Translations under genes and position numbers: made by a program | The notes under the pieces: generated by a model | The model's database searches: none | Seen by the model: only the letters and a program-made list of their open reading frames with translations | Told to the model about the DNA's origin: nothing | Part shown: piece after piece, positions 7,903 through 17,143 of the stretch | How positions within the stretch are numbered: position 1 is the first letter of the stretch | Layout of the letters: each line of letters starts with the position of its first letter | NCBI GenBank assembly: GCA_004294445.1 | Contig: REAZ01000009.1 | Coordinates: 1-64,000, forward strand | Reading direction: 5' to 3' | Length of the DNA stretch: 64,000 nucleotides | Source of the DNA: Cytophagales bacterium | GTDB taxonomy: Bacteria > Bacteroidota > Bacteroidia > Cytophagales > Thermoflexibacteraceae

Positions 7903-9883
7903 AGAAACTCCCCCAATGCTTAAAGAAAATATAACTATTTTGAGTAAATACAAGAGTGTTTATACCTTACTTATTGCTTTTTGTGCTTCCTACACATTGA
8001 GCTATTTGCTCTATAGCCTATTTTATTACTTTTCACCCTACTTTTGGACTTTAAATTTAGACGTAAAAACAGAGGATTTAGCTCCTATTGTTAGGTCGTA
8101 CCTCGAAAAAGATGGGGCAGAAGTATATGTTATCTTTTTTGTAGTATCTATTTATCTTCTGCTTACCTACCTAATTTCGAGTTTTATAGTCAAAATACAA
8201 AGTATTTATATTTTTGCACTTTTGGCGGTTATTTCTTGTGCATTTTTGTACAAAATAGGTTTCCATTTCCCCATGCCCCCCGAAAATACCAATAATTTTA
8301 AAGATTTTTTGCTCGCTTTATTCTCTTTTATATCTCTGCCATTTTTTATCAAATTTTTACAATACCGCAGTTATTTACAATATGGATTTGTATTTATTTT
8401 TTGTTTTATAAGTTGTCTGATTTCCACAGGGCATATCTCTCATTTTGATTATGATTTTGTGGTTAGCCCTGCTTTGAGGCTGTACCACGGATATAATTTG
8501 AGTGAAATTTATTTCCAATATGACCTTTTCCTTACTTCTTTTCCTTATCTGCTCATTTTATTGGACATAGACCTGTCTTATCTAATGCTCATCTGCCAAA
8601 TTTCTTTTTTTATATTCTATATCGTTTTATTTCTCTTTGCTCGGCAGTTTTTCAAAGATAGTAATCTACCCTATTACTTTCTTATCTGTGAAATTTCTAT
8701 TAGAATATATGCGCTGTTTTGTGACCATGCGACAATTTTTCAAATCAGTCCGTTGCGCTTGGATATATGGATTTTATTGGTTCTGCTTGCCCATAAAAAA
8801 GGTGTTTTTCACTATTCTATGGGGCTTTTATTGGGATTGCTCTTAATAGTACATAAGAGCTTTGGAACAATTTACACTGCTGTTTACCTTGAAACATTGC
8901 TTTTTTTATTCATCATTGATGTTTTTTCAGATAAAGAACAGCCTAATTTTCTTACCTCGATTAAAAAACAATTTTATATTTATTTCCAAAAAACATACTT
9001 TAATATTGTTATTATCGCTGTATTCTATTTAATCTCTCTATTCATGTTTGGTAGTGATAGTGCCTCTGCCACTTCGCTTTATCGTAGCATAGGTATTGGT
9101 TTCTCAAAAATTAGTGAATTATCTTTTTATTGGCATATCTTTGCCTTCAAAGGGTTTTTCTTCTTCGTTTTGTTGTATTATAAAGGTAAATTAGACCCAA
9201 AATATTTTCAAATTTGTATTCTTATTTTATTTTTAGCAATTGGGAACTCTTTTTATTTTTATGGTAGAAGCCATGAGAACAATCTCATTAACATATCAAG
9301 TATCTTTCTACTATTGCCTTTTATAGCTTTAGATATTATTAACAGCAACAATACTATTTTGAAGATGGGAAAGATATACCATTACCTACCCGCCTTATTT
9401 TTTGCTGTGATTATATACGGATATTACCACCGTATTCAACAAATTGCAGAAATAAAGTTACACCACCTCAAACATGGTAGATTTTATGCACTTGAAAAAA
9501 AACATTTTGAGTATGCCATTGGGAATGAAAAAAATGTGATAATTAAATATACAAAAAATAGCAAAAAAGTGTATTTTATTACACTTGCAGATGGCTATTA
9601 TTACTATACATTAGGCATAAAACCAGAAGGTTTTTTCCAGCCATCAAGCATATTTATCTATAAAAAAGACATGGTTAGCTTTCTTGGTAAATTATTGAAA
9701 GAAAACTATATGCTTGTGATAACTATTCAGGGCGAGTATGACCAGATTATAGATACCATAGCTAAAAACAATAATCTTAAAATCCAACGTGATACTATCT
9801 CTGACAACACAAATCCTCAAAGCAGTTTATCTGTTATTTATTTACAAGGCGAGGCATTGCAGATAAACACCATAAAATATTAA
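7889..9883 (+). CDS. Multi-spanning membrane protein, possible GT-C-like glycosyltransferase or polymerase
   Basis: 664 residues, or 655 if translation begins at ATG 7916. Residues about 20-510 contain roughly eleven to thirteen hydrophobic helices, followed by a soluble C-terminal domain of about 150 residues. The first loop after helix 1 is acidic (DVKTEDLAP), a feature often seen in GT-C enzymes, but no diagnostic catalytic motif is certain. As the last intact gene of a glycan module it could polymerise, flip or decorate the lipid-linked sugar. I do not recognise the family firmly. Codons are markedly A/T-rich. Confidence 0.6.
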   Translation: MPLSKETPPMLKENITILSKYKSVYTLLIAFCASYTLSYLLYSLFYYFSPYFWTLNLDVKTEDLAPIVRSYLEKDGAEVYVIFFVVSIYLLLTYLISSFIVKIQSIYIFALLAVISCAFLYKIGFHFPMPPENTNNFKDFLLALFSFISLPFFIKFLQYRSYLQYGFVFIFCFISCLISTGHISHFDYDFVVSPALRLYHGYNLSEIYFQYDLFLTSFPYLLILLDIDLSYLMLICQISFFIFYIVLFLFARQFFKDSNLPYYFLICEISIRIYALFCDHATIFQISPLRLDIWILLVLLAHKKGVFHYSMGLLLGLLLIVHKSFGTIYTAVYLETLLFLFIIDVFSDKEQPNFLTSIKKQFYIYFQKTYFNIVIIAVFYLISLFMFGSDSASATSLYRSIGIGFSKISELSFYWHIFAFKGFFFFVLLYYKGKLDPKYFQICILILFLAIGNSFYFYGRSHENNLINISSIFLLLPFIALDIINSNNTILKMGKIYHYLPALFFAVIIYGYYHRIQQIAEIKLHHLKHGRFYALEKKHFEYAIGNEKNVIIKYTKNSKKVYFITLADGYYYYTLGIKPEGFFQPSSIFIYKKDMVSFLGKLLKENYMLVITIQGEYDQIIDTIAKNNNLKIQRDTISDNTNPQSSLSVIYLQGEALQINTIKY

Positions 9884-9898
9884 GTTCAAGAATTTTTT

Positions 9899-10362
9899 TT
9901 GTACCATGAAAAAATTATCACTCATAATTTATTGGCTACTCCTATCTTCCTGTTTTTTGCCTATTTATTTCGTTATACGTTAGCTGTGCCAGAGTTAGAC
10001 GATTATTTTTCAGTAGTTGGCTTCATAAATGACTTTGAGAATAGCAGCACTATTGCCGAGAAAATAGCATCGCATCGTACTTAATTGCCTATTAAATCTG
10101 CTACTTTATACCTTGACAAGCAAAACTCAGTTGGCGGGTTTAGTCTATGATGTCGGCAACTTGACAGTCTTACTTTTACTCTTCGTATTTTATCATTCTT
10201 CTTGACTTTTTATGCCTGTTAATTCAGAAAAGATGGCATGATAGCTTCATTTGGTGCTGTTTTTCTGGCGCAGTCGTATTTGTCTGTTTCTTTGATTATG
10301 AACATGATGGATATCTAAAAATTGCGAGTCTTTGGGAGTTCCCTTTTCAACTAATCCAATAA
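9899..10362 (+). pseudogene. Decayed membrane-protein gene with at least two frameshifts
   Basis: The open frame stops after 61 codons (9899-10084), but homologous-looking coding continues in other frames. From about 10071 a second frame reads IVLNCLLNLLLYTLTS and runs to a stop near 10205. A third frame then reads ILLDFLCLLIQKRWHDSF and continues to a TAA at 10360-10362. Joined, these give a membrane protein beginning with a short helix, ELDDYFSVVGF, then a helix-rich stretch. That resembles the N-terminal third of large multi-spanning glycan-related proteins with an early DD motif. The rest of the gene is missing, so this is a remnant beside the right-hand thyA repeat. Confidence 0.6.
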
Positions 10363-10390
10363 GCCTTACATTTTATAGGGTCAAGCCTAC

Positions 10391-10430
10391 GCTAAACCGC
10401 AACTGCCGCCCTAATATGCGGATGCGGGTT
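10391..10430. repeat. Right direct repeat: 3' end of the intact thyA
   Basis: This is the partner of 2438-2477 (37 of 40 bases identical). It covers the thyA stop codon and the last 12-13 codons of the intact gene. An element entering the 3' end of thyA and restoring it would leave exactly this pattern. Confidence 0.75.
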
Positions 10431-11186
10431 ATAATTTTCTAAGGTAAAATCTTCAAATGTGAAATCAAATATATTTTTAATCTCTTTATTAATTTTTATT
10501 TTTGGTAAAGGTCTTACCTCTCTCGAAAGCTGCAAATTTGCTTGTTCCAAATGGTTTGAGTATAAGTGTGCATCTCCTAATACATGAACAAAGTCGCCCA
10601 ATCCCAAATCGCACACTTGCGCCACCATCATTGTGAGCAAGGCATAAGAAGCAATATTAAACGGAACGCCTAAAAATACATCGGCACTTCGTTGGTACAT
10701 CAGGCAGGAAAGTTTGCCATCTGCCACGTAGAATTGGAAAAGAAGATGACAAGGAGGAAGCTTCATTTTGCCAATATCTGCCACGTTCCAAGCACTGACT
10801 ATCATGCGACGAGAATCTGGGTTATTTTTTAACTGCTGAATGACCTCCGAAATTTGGTCTATTTGCCTACCGTCTGGGCAGTTCCAACTTCTCCACTGAT
10901 AGCCATAAACAGGACCGAGTTCGCCCGCTTCGTCCGCCCATTCGTCCCAAATGCTCACACCATTCTCTTTCAGATAGGCAATATTTGTAGAGCCTTTTAG
11001 AAACCAAAGTAACTCATGAATAATTGATTTGAGATGAATTTTTTTGGTAGTTATCATTGGGAATCCCTCGCTCAAATCGAATCTCATTGTATAACCAAAC
11101 ACGCTGATAGTACCCGTGCCTGTGCGGTCTGTCTTTTGTATGCCTTTGTCGAGGATATGCCTCATCAAATCGTGGTATTGTTGCAT
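10392..11186 (-). CDS. thyA: Thymidylate synthase
   Basis: 264 residues, the same length as the E. coli enzyme. It has [12 protein letters not shown] near the N-terminus, the catalytic-cysteine motif [12 protein letters not shown] near residue 146, [18 protein letters not shown] near 165-182, and [10 protein letters not shown] at the C-terminus. It methylates dUMP to dTMP using methylene-tetrahydrofolate as carbon donor and reductant. It lies downstream of metK on the same strand, separated by 226 bases with a hairpin. Its last 13 codons are duplicated at 2438-2477. Confidence 0.97.
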   Translation of the reverse strand: MQQYHDLMRHILDKGIQKTDRTGTGTISVFGYTMRFDLSEGFPMITTKKIHLKSIIHELLWFLKGSTNIAYLKENGVSIWDEWADEAGELGPVYGYQWRSWNCPDGRQIDQISEVIQQLKNNPDSRRMIVSAWNVADIGKMKLPPCHLLFQFYVADGKLSCLMYQRSADVFLGVPFNIASYALLTMMVAQVCDLGLGDFVHVLGDAHLYSNHLEQANLQLSREVRPLPKIKINKEIKNIFDFTFEDFTLENYNPHPHIRAAVAV

Positions 11187-11305
11187 TTTTTTTGATGATG
11201 TAAAAATAAGCTAAGCTAATTTTGGAAAACTTACTGAAAAACAGATGTTACACCTTGCGAAACTGATGGACTTGGTATGTTTAGGAGGATATACTAACTA
11301 TAAGC

Positions 11306-11350
11306 AAACTCCATAGAGGCGATATGTATTATTTCATCTCTATAGAGTTT
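11306..11350 (-). terminator. Imperfect hairpin downstream of metK
   Basis: The arms around AAACTCCATAGAG and CTCTATAGAGTTT pair over about 15 bases with one mismatch and a small bulge. It lies about 60 bases beyond the metK stop and is probably its terminator, though it has no long U tract. Confidence 0.5.
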
Positions 11351-11363
11351 ACGATTATGTTTA

Positions 11364-11371
11364 CAAAGTTA
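11364..11371 (-). promoter_or_regulatory. Possible -7 box TAACTTTG upstream of thyA
   Basis: CAAAGTTA on the plus strand reads TAACTTTG on the minus strand. A CAAA (TTTG) lies 17 bases further out, slightly closer than the usual 19-21. A transcript from here would begin just before the 11306-11350 hairpin, so the match may be chance. Confidence 0.3.
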
Positions 11372-11412
11372 AATTCGGAGAGCTTTCCCAAAGCTATGCT
11401 TTGTTACCTAAC

Positions 11413-12684
11413 TTATATTCCGAAAGCGGCTTTTATTTTATCTACATAGTCTAATTTTTCCCAAGTGAAAAACTCCACTACTTTTTTCTCTCTGCGGCGA
11501 ATTTCTTCTTTTGCACCGCCTGTTTCCCTTACTTCCACTCTGAACATTTCTACCTCTTGCTTGTAAGGCTCTCTGCCTACGTGTCCGTAAGCCGCTGTCG
11601 GAGAGAATATTGGGTTTTTTAGCCCAAGCCTATCTACAATCGCTTTAGGACGCATATCGAATAGTCCATTAATAATTTTTGCAATTTCGCTATCTTTCAT
11701 CGATACTTTGGCAGTTCCATAAGTATTGATGTTCAAAGATACGGGGCTTGCCACGCCAATAGCGTATGCAACTTGCACCAATACTTCTTCGGCTATGCCC
11801 GCTGCAACCATGTTTTTGGCAATGTGTCGGGCTGCATAAGCCGCGCTTCTATCTACTTTCGAGGGATCTTTGCCCGAAAAAGCACCGCCACCATGCGCAC
11901 CTTTTCCGCCGTAAGTATCCACAATAATTTTTCTACCCGTCAAGCCCGAATCGCCATGAGGACCTCCGATAACGAATTTGCCTGTAGGGTTTATGTGGTA
12001 AATCGTATTTGCGTCCAATAAATTGGCAGGGATAACTCTTGGAATTAGAATATTGCGAATGTCGTCATTAATTTTCTTGAGCATTTTCTCATCATCGTCG
12101 AAGTCGTCATGCTGTGTAGAAACTACAATCGTATGTACGCGCAATGGCTTATTATTTTCTCCATATTCGATGGTTACTTGAGCCTTTGCATCAGGGCGAA
12201 GGTAAGGCATCAGATGCAACTCATTTTTGCGAATATTAGCAAGCTCTTTCATCAGTCGGTGCGAAAAAGCAAGTGCCATAGGCATCAGTTCGGGAGTTTC
12301 GGTGATGGCGTAGCCAAACATCATGCCTTGGTCGCCTGCTCCCTGTTCCTTACCGCCTGTTTCATCTACGCCCATCGCAATGTCGGGAGATTGGCTATGC
12401 AAAGCCACTACTACGCCACAAGACTCGGCATCAAAACGGTATAAATCGCTATTATAACCAATTCTCTTGATAGTTTCCCTCACTATATCAGGGATTTCTA
12501 CGTACGCCTTTGTTGTAATTTCGCCCGCCAATGTCGCCAAGCCTGTTGTTACTAAAGTTTCGCAAGCCACGCGAGAGTCTGGGTCTTGGGTAAGCATTGC
12601 ATCCAAGATAGCATCAGAGATTTGGTCTGCTATCTTGTCGGGGTGTCCTTCAGATACCGATTCAGAAGTGAATAAATATGACAT
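11413..12684 (-). CDS. metK: S-adenosylmethionine synthetase
   Basis: 423 residues. It begins [20 protein letters not shown], the canonical N-terminus with the methionine/ATP-binding segment. It contains [12 protein letters not shown] near residue 118 and the glycine-rich signature [19 protein letters not shown] near 265-283. It makes SAM from methionine and ATP, the methyl donor for methyltransferases such as the two in the glycan module. The start is set by the conserved N-terminus. No SAM riboswitch is visible in the 64 bases upstream. Confidence 0.97.
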   Translation of the reverse strand: MSYLFTSESVSEGHPDKIADQISDAILDAMLTQDPDSRVACETLVTTGLATLAGEITTKAYVEIPDIVRETIKRIGYNSDLYRFDAESCGVVVALHSQSPDIAMGVDETGGKEQGAGDQGMMFGYAITETPELMPMALAFSHRLMKELANIRKNELHLMPYLRPDAKAQVTIEYGENNKPLRVHTIVVSTQHDDFDDDEKMLKKINDDIRNILIPRVIPANLLDANTIYHINPTGKFVIGGPHGDSGLTGRKIIVDTYGGKGAHGGGAFSGKDPSKVDRSAAYAARHIAKNMVAAGIAEEVLVQVAYAIGVASPVSLNINTYGTAKVSMKDSEIAKIINGLFDMRPKAIVDRLGLKNPIFSPTAAYGHVGREPYKQEVEMFRVEVRETGGAKEEIRRREKKVVEFFTWEKLDYVDKIKAAFGI

Positions 12685-12687
12685 ATT

Positions 12688-12726
12688 GAATTATAAATTA
12701 ATGAGTTATGAATTATAAATTAATGA
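12688..12726. repeat. Short direct repeat upstream of metK
   Basis: The 17-bp unit GAATTATAAATTAATGA occurs at 12688-12704 and 12710-12726. Similar A+T-rich words occur at 59503-59520 and 36628-36660. Role unknown; this type of sequence is common in Bacteroidota intergenic DNA. Confidence 0.5.
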
Positions 12727-12748
12727 TTTTGAGCTATTTTTGTACAAC

Positions 12749-13033
12749 TTACTCGCTTTTCGTCTTTTTTGTATAGAATATGGCAAAAAACTCAAACAAG
12801 AAACCTGCCATGACAATAATAGGACCTAAGGTAAGCCCTAAAAAACCAAAGCCATGCGGCTCGCTATCTAAGGACATAATGAAAAAGCCCAAAAGAATAG
12901 CACCTATTCCCGCTAACATGAGTACATAATTATCCCTTGTAAAAGCAAAGTTTGCTTGGACTGCAGTTTTCTTTACTTGCTCATTGGCAACTGCTTTGCC
13001 TTGAATATTATTTTTGATTACTTTTGTAGCCAT
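12749..13033 (-). CDS. DUF3098 family small membrane protein
   Basis: 94 residues from the ATG at 13033 (MATKVIKNN). An upstream in-frame start at 13078 would add an unconserved leader. Two hydrophobic helices lie near residues 36-55 and 64-85, and the loop GFGFLGLTLGPIIVMAGF matches the DUF3098 family, which is confined to Bacteroidota. It is expected in the inner membrane. In other genomes the gene often sits near ftsX, but no cell-division gene is visible here. Function unknown. Confidence 0.75.
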   Translation of the reverse strand: MATKVIKNNIQGKAVANEQVKKTAVQANFAFTRDNYVLMLAGIGAILLGFFIMSLDSEPHGFGFLGLTLGPIIVMAGFLFEFFAIFYTKKTKSE

Positions 13034-13237
13034 TTTTTTAGTTTTATATCGAATTTGGGTGCAAAGTTGCAAAATCAAATTTTACTTTTCAAATTAGTAA
13101 GTTCATTTGAAGTATTTTATTTTTTTCTTAGCCCAAAGCAGTTGAAGTCAGTAATATTGTTTTACCAAAAAAATTAAGTGAAAAAATATACCAGTTATAA
13201 ATTTTTAGGAAATAAGTATGTTTTTTCATTTTTTTCC

Positions 13238-13245
13238 TACCTTTG
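13238..13245 (+). promoter_or_regulatory. -7 box TACCTTTG
   Basis: It matches TAnnTTTG and lies 42 bases before the ATG at 13288. It would transcribe the small exported-protein gene and probably secDF behind it. Confidence 0.5.
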
Positions 13246-13287
13246 CCACCTCAAAAGTTTGGATAATACCAAATAAGCAAATAATTC

Positions 13288-13674
13288 ATGTTAAAAAGCC
13301 GTTTTATCATCAGATTTTATAGTATTTTTTTTCTAATACTTATCCTCTGCTCTCTTATCGGGAGCGGCTCTCACTTGTTGGCGAGCAAGGAGGATGGTAA
13401 AAAAAAAGAAATTAGCACTAAGGCAGACGGCTCAAAAAGCAAACAAGAACAAAAAAAAGACAGCCAAGAGCAGGAAAGATTAATAGAAAAACCATTTAAT
13501 GCAGTTGTAAATGCAGGTTTACAATGGGATTTTCAAAAGCAGTTCTGCCTTGTTGCCCCTTTTGTAGTGTTTCTTGTTCCTCAAAAAATTAATGTAGCTT
13601 CTTACGAAATAATCACACCATTATCGTATTTTGTTACGCTTTTCCATACCTCTATCTGCGTAAACGCACCTTAG
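13288..13674 (+). CDS. Small exported protein of unknown function
   Basis: 128 residues. Residues 1-32 form a signal-peptide-like segment (two Arg, then a long hydrophobic run ending SHLLASK). A highly charged K/E/Q/D/S-rich stretch follows at about 34-65, then a more hydrophobic C-terminal half with one helix-like run near 85-110. I do not recognise it. It precedes secDF by 86 bases on the same strand and shares the upstream promoter box, so co-expression with the secretion gene is likely. Confidence 0.5.
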   Translation: MLKSRFIIRFYSIFFLILILCSLIGSGSHLLASKEDGKKKEISTKADGSKSKQEQKKDSQEQERLIEKPFNAVVNAGLQWDFQKQFCLVAPFVVFLVPQKINVASYEIITPLSYFVTLFHTSICVNAP

Positions 13675-13760
13675 CTTTTGTTTTTTAGCACTTTTTACCA
13701 CAGACTTTTAGTCTGTATCACTATTATTTTATCTTCACAATTCAATAATCTCTTAAATAT

Positions 13761-16700
13761 ATGATGAACAAAAGTTTCATTACAGCAGTAACAATTATTA
13801 TTACTTTACTCTGTTTATATTATTTGTCTTTTACCCTTGTATCTTCGGGAATACAAAAAGATGCAACATCCTACAGCACGGACTCAAAAGGCAATGTAGA
13901 TTACTACAAAAAGCAAAAATACATCGATTCTATTTGGAATCTGCCCGTCTATGATTTGGGATTTGCCCAATATTCTTACAAAGAAGTAAAAGACCATGAA
14001 TTGCATTTAGGTCTTGACTTGCAAGGTGGTATGCACGTAGTTTTGGAGGTTTCTCCCGTAGAAATAGTAACGGCAATGTCGGGCAATAGCAATGATGAAA
14101 ATTTCCAAAAAGCCCTAAAAGCTGCCAAAGAAGTAAAAGGTAGCAAAGAAGATTTTGCATCTGTATTCTTTAACGAATACGAAAAATTGGCAGGGCAAGG
14201 TCAGTTGGGCAAAATTTTCGCAAATTCTGCCAATCAGGGAGTGATAGAGCCAAACACAAGCGATGCTGAAATTAAACGTATTGTAACTTCGGAAGTAGAA
14301 AGTGCGATAGAACGTTCTTATAACATTATCAAAACTCGTATAGATAAATTCGGGGTAACGCAACCAAACGTACAGCGTATTCCTGGTACAGGTCGTATCC
14401 AAGTGGAACTTCCCGGTGCCGACAATCCTGAAAGAGTAAGAAAACTTTTGCAGGGCGTTGCCAAATTGGAATTTTGGGAAGTTTGGGAAGGCAATGAATA
14501 CAGCGAATCGCTGATAGCCATGAATAACTACTTGCTCAAAAAAGAAAAAACAAGCAAGGACACTACTGCAAAAACAAGTGCAGCCAAAAATGAAGACCTT
14601 TCCGCTTTGGTAGCCTCTACGGATACACTAAAATCTGCGGGCGGAGATAGCACAAAAGCAACTGCACAAACAGAAACTGATACAAATGCAGTAGCCAACG
14701 ACTCGGCAACTTTAGCTAAAAAAGATTCCGTACCTGTCCAAGAAGGCGTATCGTCTTTCTTTTCGAAGATGGTGAGAGTGCCAGGTATTCCTGATATGGT
14801 TTTCGAGGCATCAGATACAGTAGCTATCAACAAAATTATCAATGACGAAGGCGTAAAAAGTTTATTGCCAAATAATTTGAAATTTATTTGGGACGTAAAA
14901 GCCATGCAAAAAGATAAAAATGACAATAGCGGCAAATCGTATTACCAACTTTATGCTATTAAGAAAAGCAAAGGCGGGAAAGCACCTTTGGGCGGCGAAG
15001 TAGTGAGCAATGCACGTCAGGGTTTTGATGAGAGAGGCAGACCTGATATTTCTATGAGCATGAACTCCGAGGGGTCAAGAGGTTGGAAAAAACTAACAGG
15101 TGCAAACATCAACCGTAGAATTGCGATTGTATTAGATAATTTCGTTTACTCTGCCCCTGTAGTACAAGACGAAATTGGTGGCGGTCAGTCTTCTATCACA
15201 GGTAATTTTACTGTAGAAGAAGCAAAAGACTTAGCTAATATATTGAAAGCTGGTAAGTTACCTGCTCCTACACGCATCGTAGAAGAGGCTGTGGTAGGTC
15301 CTTCTTTGGGTCAAGAGTCTATCAATCAGGGCTTAACCTCCGTATTGGTCGGCTTCCTTTTAGTAATTGTTTTCATGGCGGTTTACTATGCCTCAAGCGG
15401 ATGGGTAGCTAATGCAGCCCTGATGGTAAACGTATTCTTCATCGTTGGTATTTTGGCACAGTTAAGTGCTTCGCTCACACTTCCGGGCATCGCAGGTATC
15501 GTGCTTACTATCGGTATGGCTGTGGATGCAAACGTATTGATTTTTGAAAGAATACGTGAAGAAATGCGCAACGGAAAATCATTAATAGAAGGAATATCCT
15601 TAGGCTTTGACCGTGCTTTCTGGACTATTTTTGACTCTAATATTACTACTTTATTGACTGCATTTTTCTTGTACTCTTTTGGTACGGGACCTATCAAAGG
15701 CTTTGCAACAACGCTTATGATTGGTATTGTTTGCTCGTTCTTCACGGCGGTATTTGTGTCAAGAATAATCATTGAATTGATAATAGCTAAGAAGGGGAAC
15801 GAATCAAAACTATCTTTCTACTTACCTTTCTCCAAAAACTTGTTTACAAAAATGCACTTTCCTTATATGCAAAAAAGGAAAATGGCGTATGCTTTCTCTG
15901 GGGCTATTATCGTGATTGGTTTTGCGCTCATCGCTTTCAGAGGATTAAACTTCGGTGTAGATTTCAAAGGTGGTAGAACTTTCGTGGTAGAGTTCAAAGA
16001 AAAAGTAATCGCTTCTGACATTCGTTCTGCCTTAGTAGATAACTTTGAAAGCAAAGGTACAGAGGTAAAAACTTATGACACAGACAATAAGGTAAAAGTA
16101 ACTACAGTATATCTGATAGATGACGACTCTGACGAGGCTGACGCAAAAGTATTGGCAGCCTTAGAAGCAGGCTTGAAAGATTTTGACAAAATAAGTCCAA
16201 AAGTATTAAGTTCCTCAAAAGTAGGTGCTACTGTAGCCTCTGACATCAGAGATTCAGCACTTTGGGCGGTCATGACTTCTTTGGCAGCTATCTTTGCCTA
16301 TATCGTATTGCGTTTCCGCAAGTGGCAGTTTGGTTTGGGTGCAGTTGTGGCTTTGTTCCACGACGTACTTGTCGTTTTTGCGATGACTGCCATCGTAAGA
16401 GAGTTGGGCTTGTCTTATGAAATAGACCAAGTATTTGTAGCGGCTATCCTTACCATTATTGGTTACTCCATCAATGATACCGTAGTAGTTTTTGACCGTA
16501 TCAGGGAATATTTGAATAACCATACAGAAAAGAAAACAATGGAAGAAACGCTTAATGAGGCAGTTGGTAGCACATTTAGCCGTACTTTTATCACCGCTTT
16601 CACGACCTTTGTCGTGGTATTTATTTTATTCATTGCGGGCGGTGAAGTGCTAAAAGGCTTCTCTTTTGCCATGATTATAGGCTTGGTATTCGGTACATAT

Positions 16701-16847
16701 TCTTCTATCTTTATAGCAACAGCAGTAGTAGCAGATACTATTACAGCCAAAGACTATAAGCAAATGGAAGAGGAATCGTTGGCGGCAAAGCCTGTAGTGG
16801 CTGCACCCGCCAAGAACACTCCGAAAGGAAAAGTCGCAAAATCATAA
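13761..16847 (+). CDS. secDF: Protein translocase subunit SecDF (fused SecD-SecF)
   Basis: 1028 residues joining SecD and SecF, the usual arrangement in Bacteroidota. SecD shows LGLDLQGGMHVVLEV near residue 84, a large periplasmic region with a low-complexity K/T/D/S insert at about 255-325, and a six-helix bundle. SecF begins near residue 705 with a helix, then FGVDFKGGRTFVVEF and a second helix bundle containing YSINDTVVVFDRIRE. The protein uses the proton-motive force to help SecYEG export proteins. A strong terminator follows 5 bases after the stop. Confidence 0.96.
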   Translation: MMNKSFITAVTIIITLLCLYYLSFTLVSSGIQKDATSYSTDSKGNVDYYKKQKYIDSIWNLPVYDLGFAQYSYKEVKDHELHLGLDLQGGMHVVLEVSPVEIVTAMSGNSNDENFQKALKAAKEVKGSKEDFASVFFNEYEKLAGQGQLGKIFANSANQGVIEPNTSDAEIKRIVTSEVESAIERSYNIIKTRIDKFGVTQPNVQRIPGTGRIQVELPGADNPERVRKLLQGVAKLEFWEVWEGNEYSESLIAMNNYLLKKEKTSKDTTAKTSAAKNEDLSALVASTDTLKSAGGDSTKATAQTETDTNAVANDSATLAKKDSVPVQEGVSSFFSKMVRVPGIPDMVFEASDTVAINKIINDEGVKSLLPNNLKFIWDVKAMQKDKNDNSGKSYYQLYAIKKSKGGKAPLGGEVVSNARQGFDERGRPDISMSMNSEGSRGWKKLTGANINRRIAIVLDNFVYSAPVVQDEIGGGQSSITGNFTVEEAKDLANILKAGKLPAPTRIVEEAVVGPSLGQESINQGLTSVLVGFLLVIVFMAVYYASSGWVANAALMVNVFFIVGILAQLSASLTLPGIAGIVLTIGMAVDANVLIFERIREEMRNGKSLIEGISLGFDRAFWTIFDSNITTLLTAFFLYSFGTGPIKGFATTLMIGIVCSFFTAVFVSRIIIELIIAKKGNESKLSFYLPFSKNLFTKMHFPYMQKRKMAYAFSGAIIVIGFALIAFRGLNFGVDFKGGRTFVVEFKEKVIASDIRSALVDNFESKGTEVKTYDTDNKVKVTTVYLIDDDSDEADAKVLAALEAGLKDFDKISPKVLSSSKVGATVASDIRDSALWAVMTSLAAIFAYIVLRFRKWQFGLGAVVALFHDVLVVFAMTAIVRELGLSYEIDQVFVAAILTIIGYSINDTVVVFDRIREYLNNHTEKKTMEETLNEAVGSTFSRTFITAFTTFVVVFILFIAGGEVLKGFSFAMIIGLVFGTYSSIFIATAVVADTITAKDYKQMEEESLAAKPVVAAPAKNTPKGKVAKS

Positions 16848-16852
16848 AATAT

Positions 16853-16885
16853 AAAAAAGCCCACTCCTAAAAAGTGGGCTTTTTT
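16853..16885 (+). terminator. Rho-independent terminator after secDF
   Basis: AAAAAAGCCCACT and AGTGGGCTTTTTT form a perfect 13-bp stem around a 7-base loop, ending in a T tract. Confidence 0.9.
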
Positions 16886-17062
16886 AATATTTCTGATGAG
16901 CAAGAAACCTACGAGCAAATCACAGAAATCATTACAAAAAGTGTTGCACTTAGTGGTGCAAACTTTGGCATTTTAGTTTTTGCTATAGTAGTTGCTTCGG
17001 TAGGGCTTAAAGTAAGATTAAATAGTTCTGAAGTAAGTATTTATGCCATAGAGAAAGAGTAA
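16874..17062 (+). pseudogene. Remnant of a DUF389-type membrane protein gene
   Basis: A 62-codon frame whose only start, a GTG, lies inside the secDF terminator, so it is unlikely to be a normal gene. Residues about 14-50 (TEIITKSVALSGANFGILVF, then AIVVASVGL) resemble the N-terminal edge of the first membrane helix of DUF389 proteins. In that family the helix is followed by NSxAVIIGAMLIxPLMGP. Here the corresponding NSSEVSIYA stretch runs into a stop and the remaining helices are absent. The best reading is a 5' fragment left by deletion. Confidence 0.45.
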
Positions 17063-17143
17063 TTTAGAAAAAAACAATTCCTATCTCAACTTTGGCATCA
17101 TTTTTTTATAGTTTTTAACAAAACTTTATAACAAAGAAAAACT

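Noticed and set aside
12685-12748. Possible SAM riboswitch ahead of metK
   Set aside because: Only 64 A+T-rich bases with short direct repeats; no conserved riboswitch core or stable fold is visible.
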